From: CBDUVZ01 sp965370805
GTDB taxonomy: Bacteria > Hydrothermota > Tepidihabitantia > Tepidihabitantales > Tepidihabitantaceae
Length of the DNA: 20,239 nt
Direction: 5' to 3'
NCBI GenBank assembly: GCA_965370805.1
Contig: CBDUVZ010000053.1
Coordinates: forward strand, 1 to 20,239
Shown here: positions 20,212 to 20,239 of the stretch, one piece after another
Layout: the number at the start of each line of letters is the position of its first letter
Numbering within the stretch: the stretch's first letter is position 1
Notes under the pieces: model-generated
Told to the model about the DNA's origin: nothing
The model's input: the letters and a program-made list of their open reading frames with translations, nothing else
Database searches by the model: none
Made by a program: the position numbers and the translations under genes

Positions 20212-20239
20212 ACTCCATGACCGACCGAGGAAGATTGCC

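Larger units (their letters stand above)
19362..20239. other. Gene-poor repeat region
   Basis: 878 bases after the operon with no convincing gene. 19362-19467 shows nothing specific and no clear terminator with a T-run. The remainder holds the elements listed separately: nested hairpin, three-way-junction sequence, dispersed repeat copy B, 12-base minisatellite and three hairpins. 19712-19827 shows nothing specific. Open frames on both strands here arise from the repeats. Confidence 0.7.

Noticed and set aside
19618..20220. 200-codon plus-strand frame with Val-Ala-Asn-X repeats
   Set aside because: It starts in the dispersed repeat, crosses the minisatellite and hairpins, has no ribosome site, and its variable residues are chemically unrelated.

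Overview
The window (20,239 bases, GC-rich) comes from a Gram-negative bacterium. It carries two PorV/PorQ-like outer-membrane proteins, a TonB/ExbBD-type envelope machine, and secreted proteins ending in FlgD-like beta-sandwich modules. Together these suggest a deep-branching lineage of the FCB superphylum or a neighbouring candidate phylum (WOR-3-like is my best guess). This placement is inferred from gene content only; there is no rRNA or other marker. Coding density is high, there are no tRNAs, rRNAs, CRISPR arrays, transposases or phage genes, and several dispersed, hairpin-forming intergenic repeats are present.

Left part (1-5600, all minus strand). Two transcription units are seen. radC and a DUF6125-like gene form a translationally coupled pair (5512 to 4270). 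Below them lies a three-gene module: an AAA/STAND-like P-loop ATPase (4099-2816), a soluble TPR protein with a conserved N-terminal domain (2794-1277), and a membrane-anchored TPR protein (1162 to beyond the left edge). The ATPase and the TPR parts that STAND/NLR-like proteins usually fuse are split into separate genes here. The first and third genes are preceded by near-identical promoter cassettes. I regard this as a candidate uncharacterised signalling or conflict module.

Middle part (5600-10460). A PorV-like gene converges on comEC (DNA-uptake channel). comEC is divergent from an mscS-type channel gene. The two divergent promoters sit back to back, and both point to nearly leaderless mRNAs. 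After mscS lies a 297-base gap rich in potential hairpins, ending in a clear promoter.

Right part (10460-19361, plus strand). Eight genes abut or overlap and look like one operon: a secreted protein with a FlgD-like tail, a PorV-like protein with a FlgD-like tail, an 840-residue TPR protein, ExbB/TolQ, ExbD/TolR, a second ExbD-like protein lacking the membrane aspartate, TonB, and an OmpA-like protein that also carries a FlgD-like module. The likely logic is a proton-driven inner-membrane motor (ExbB/ExbD/ExbD2) acting through TonB on a periplasmic and outer-membrane assembly built of the TPR, OmpA-like and PorV-like proteins, analogous to Tol-Pal but with a different outer half. This is the most promising candidate new system in the window.

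Right end (19362-20239) holds no convincing gene. It contains a repeat cluster: a nested hairpin, a 52-base perfect three-way-junction sequence, an inverted copy of the ~80-base repeat seen at 5607-5689, a 12-base minisatellite of 17 intact units, and three further hairpins.
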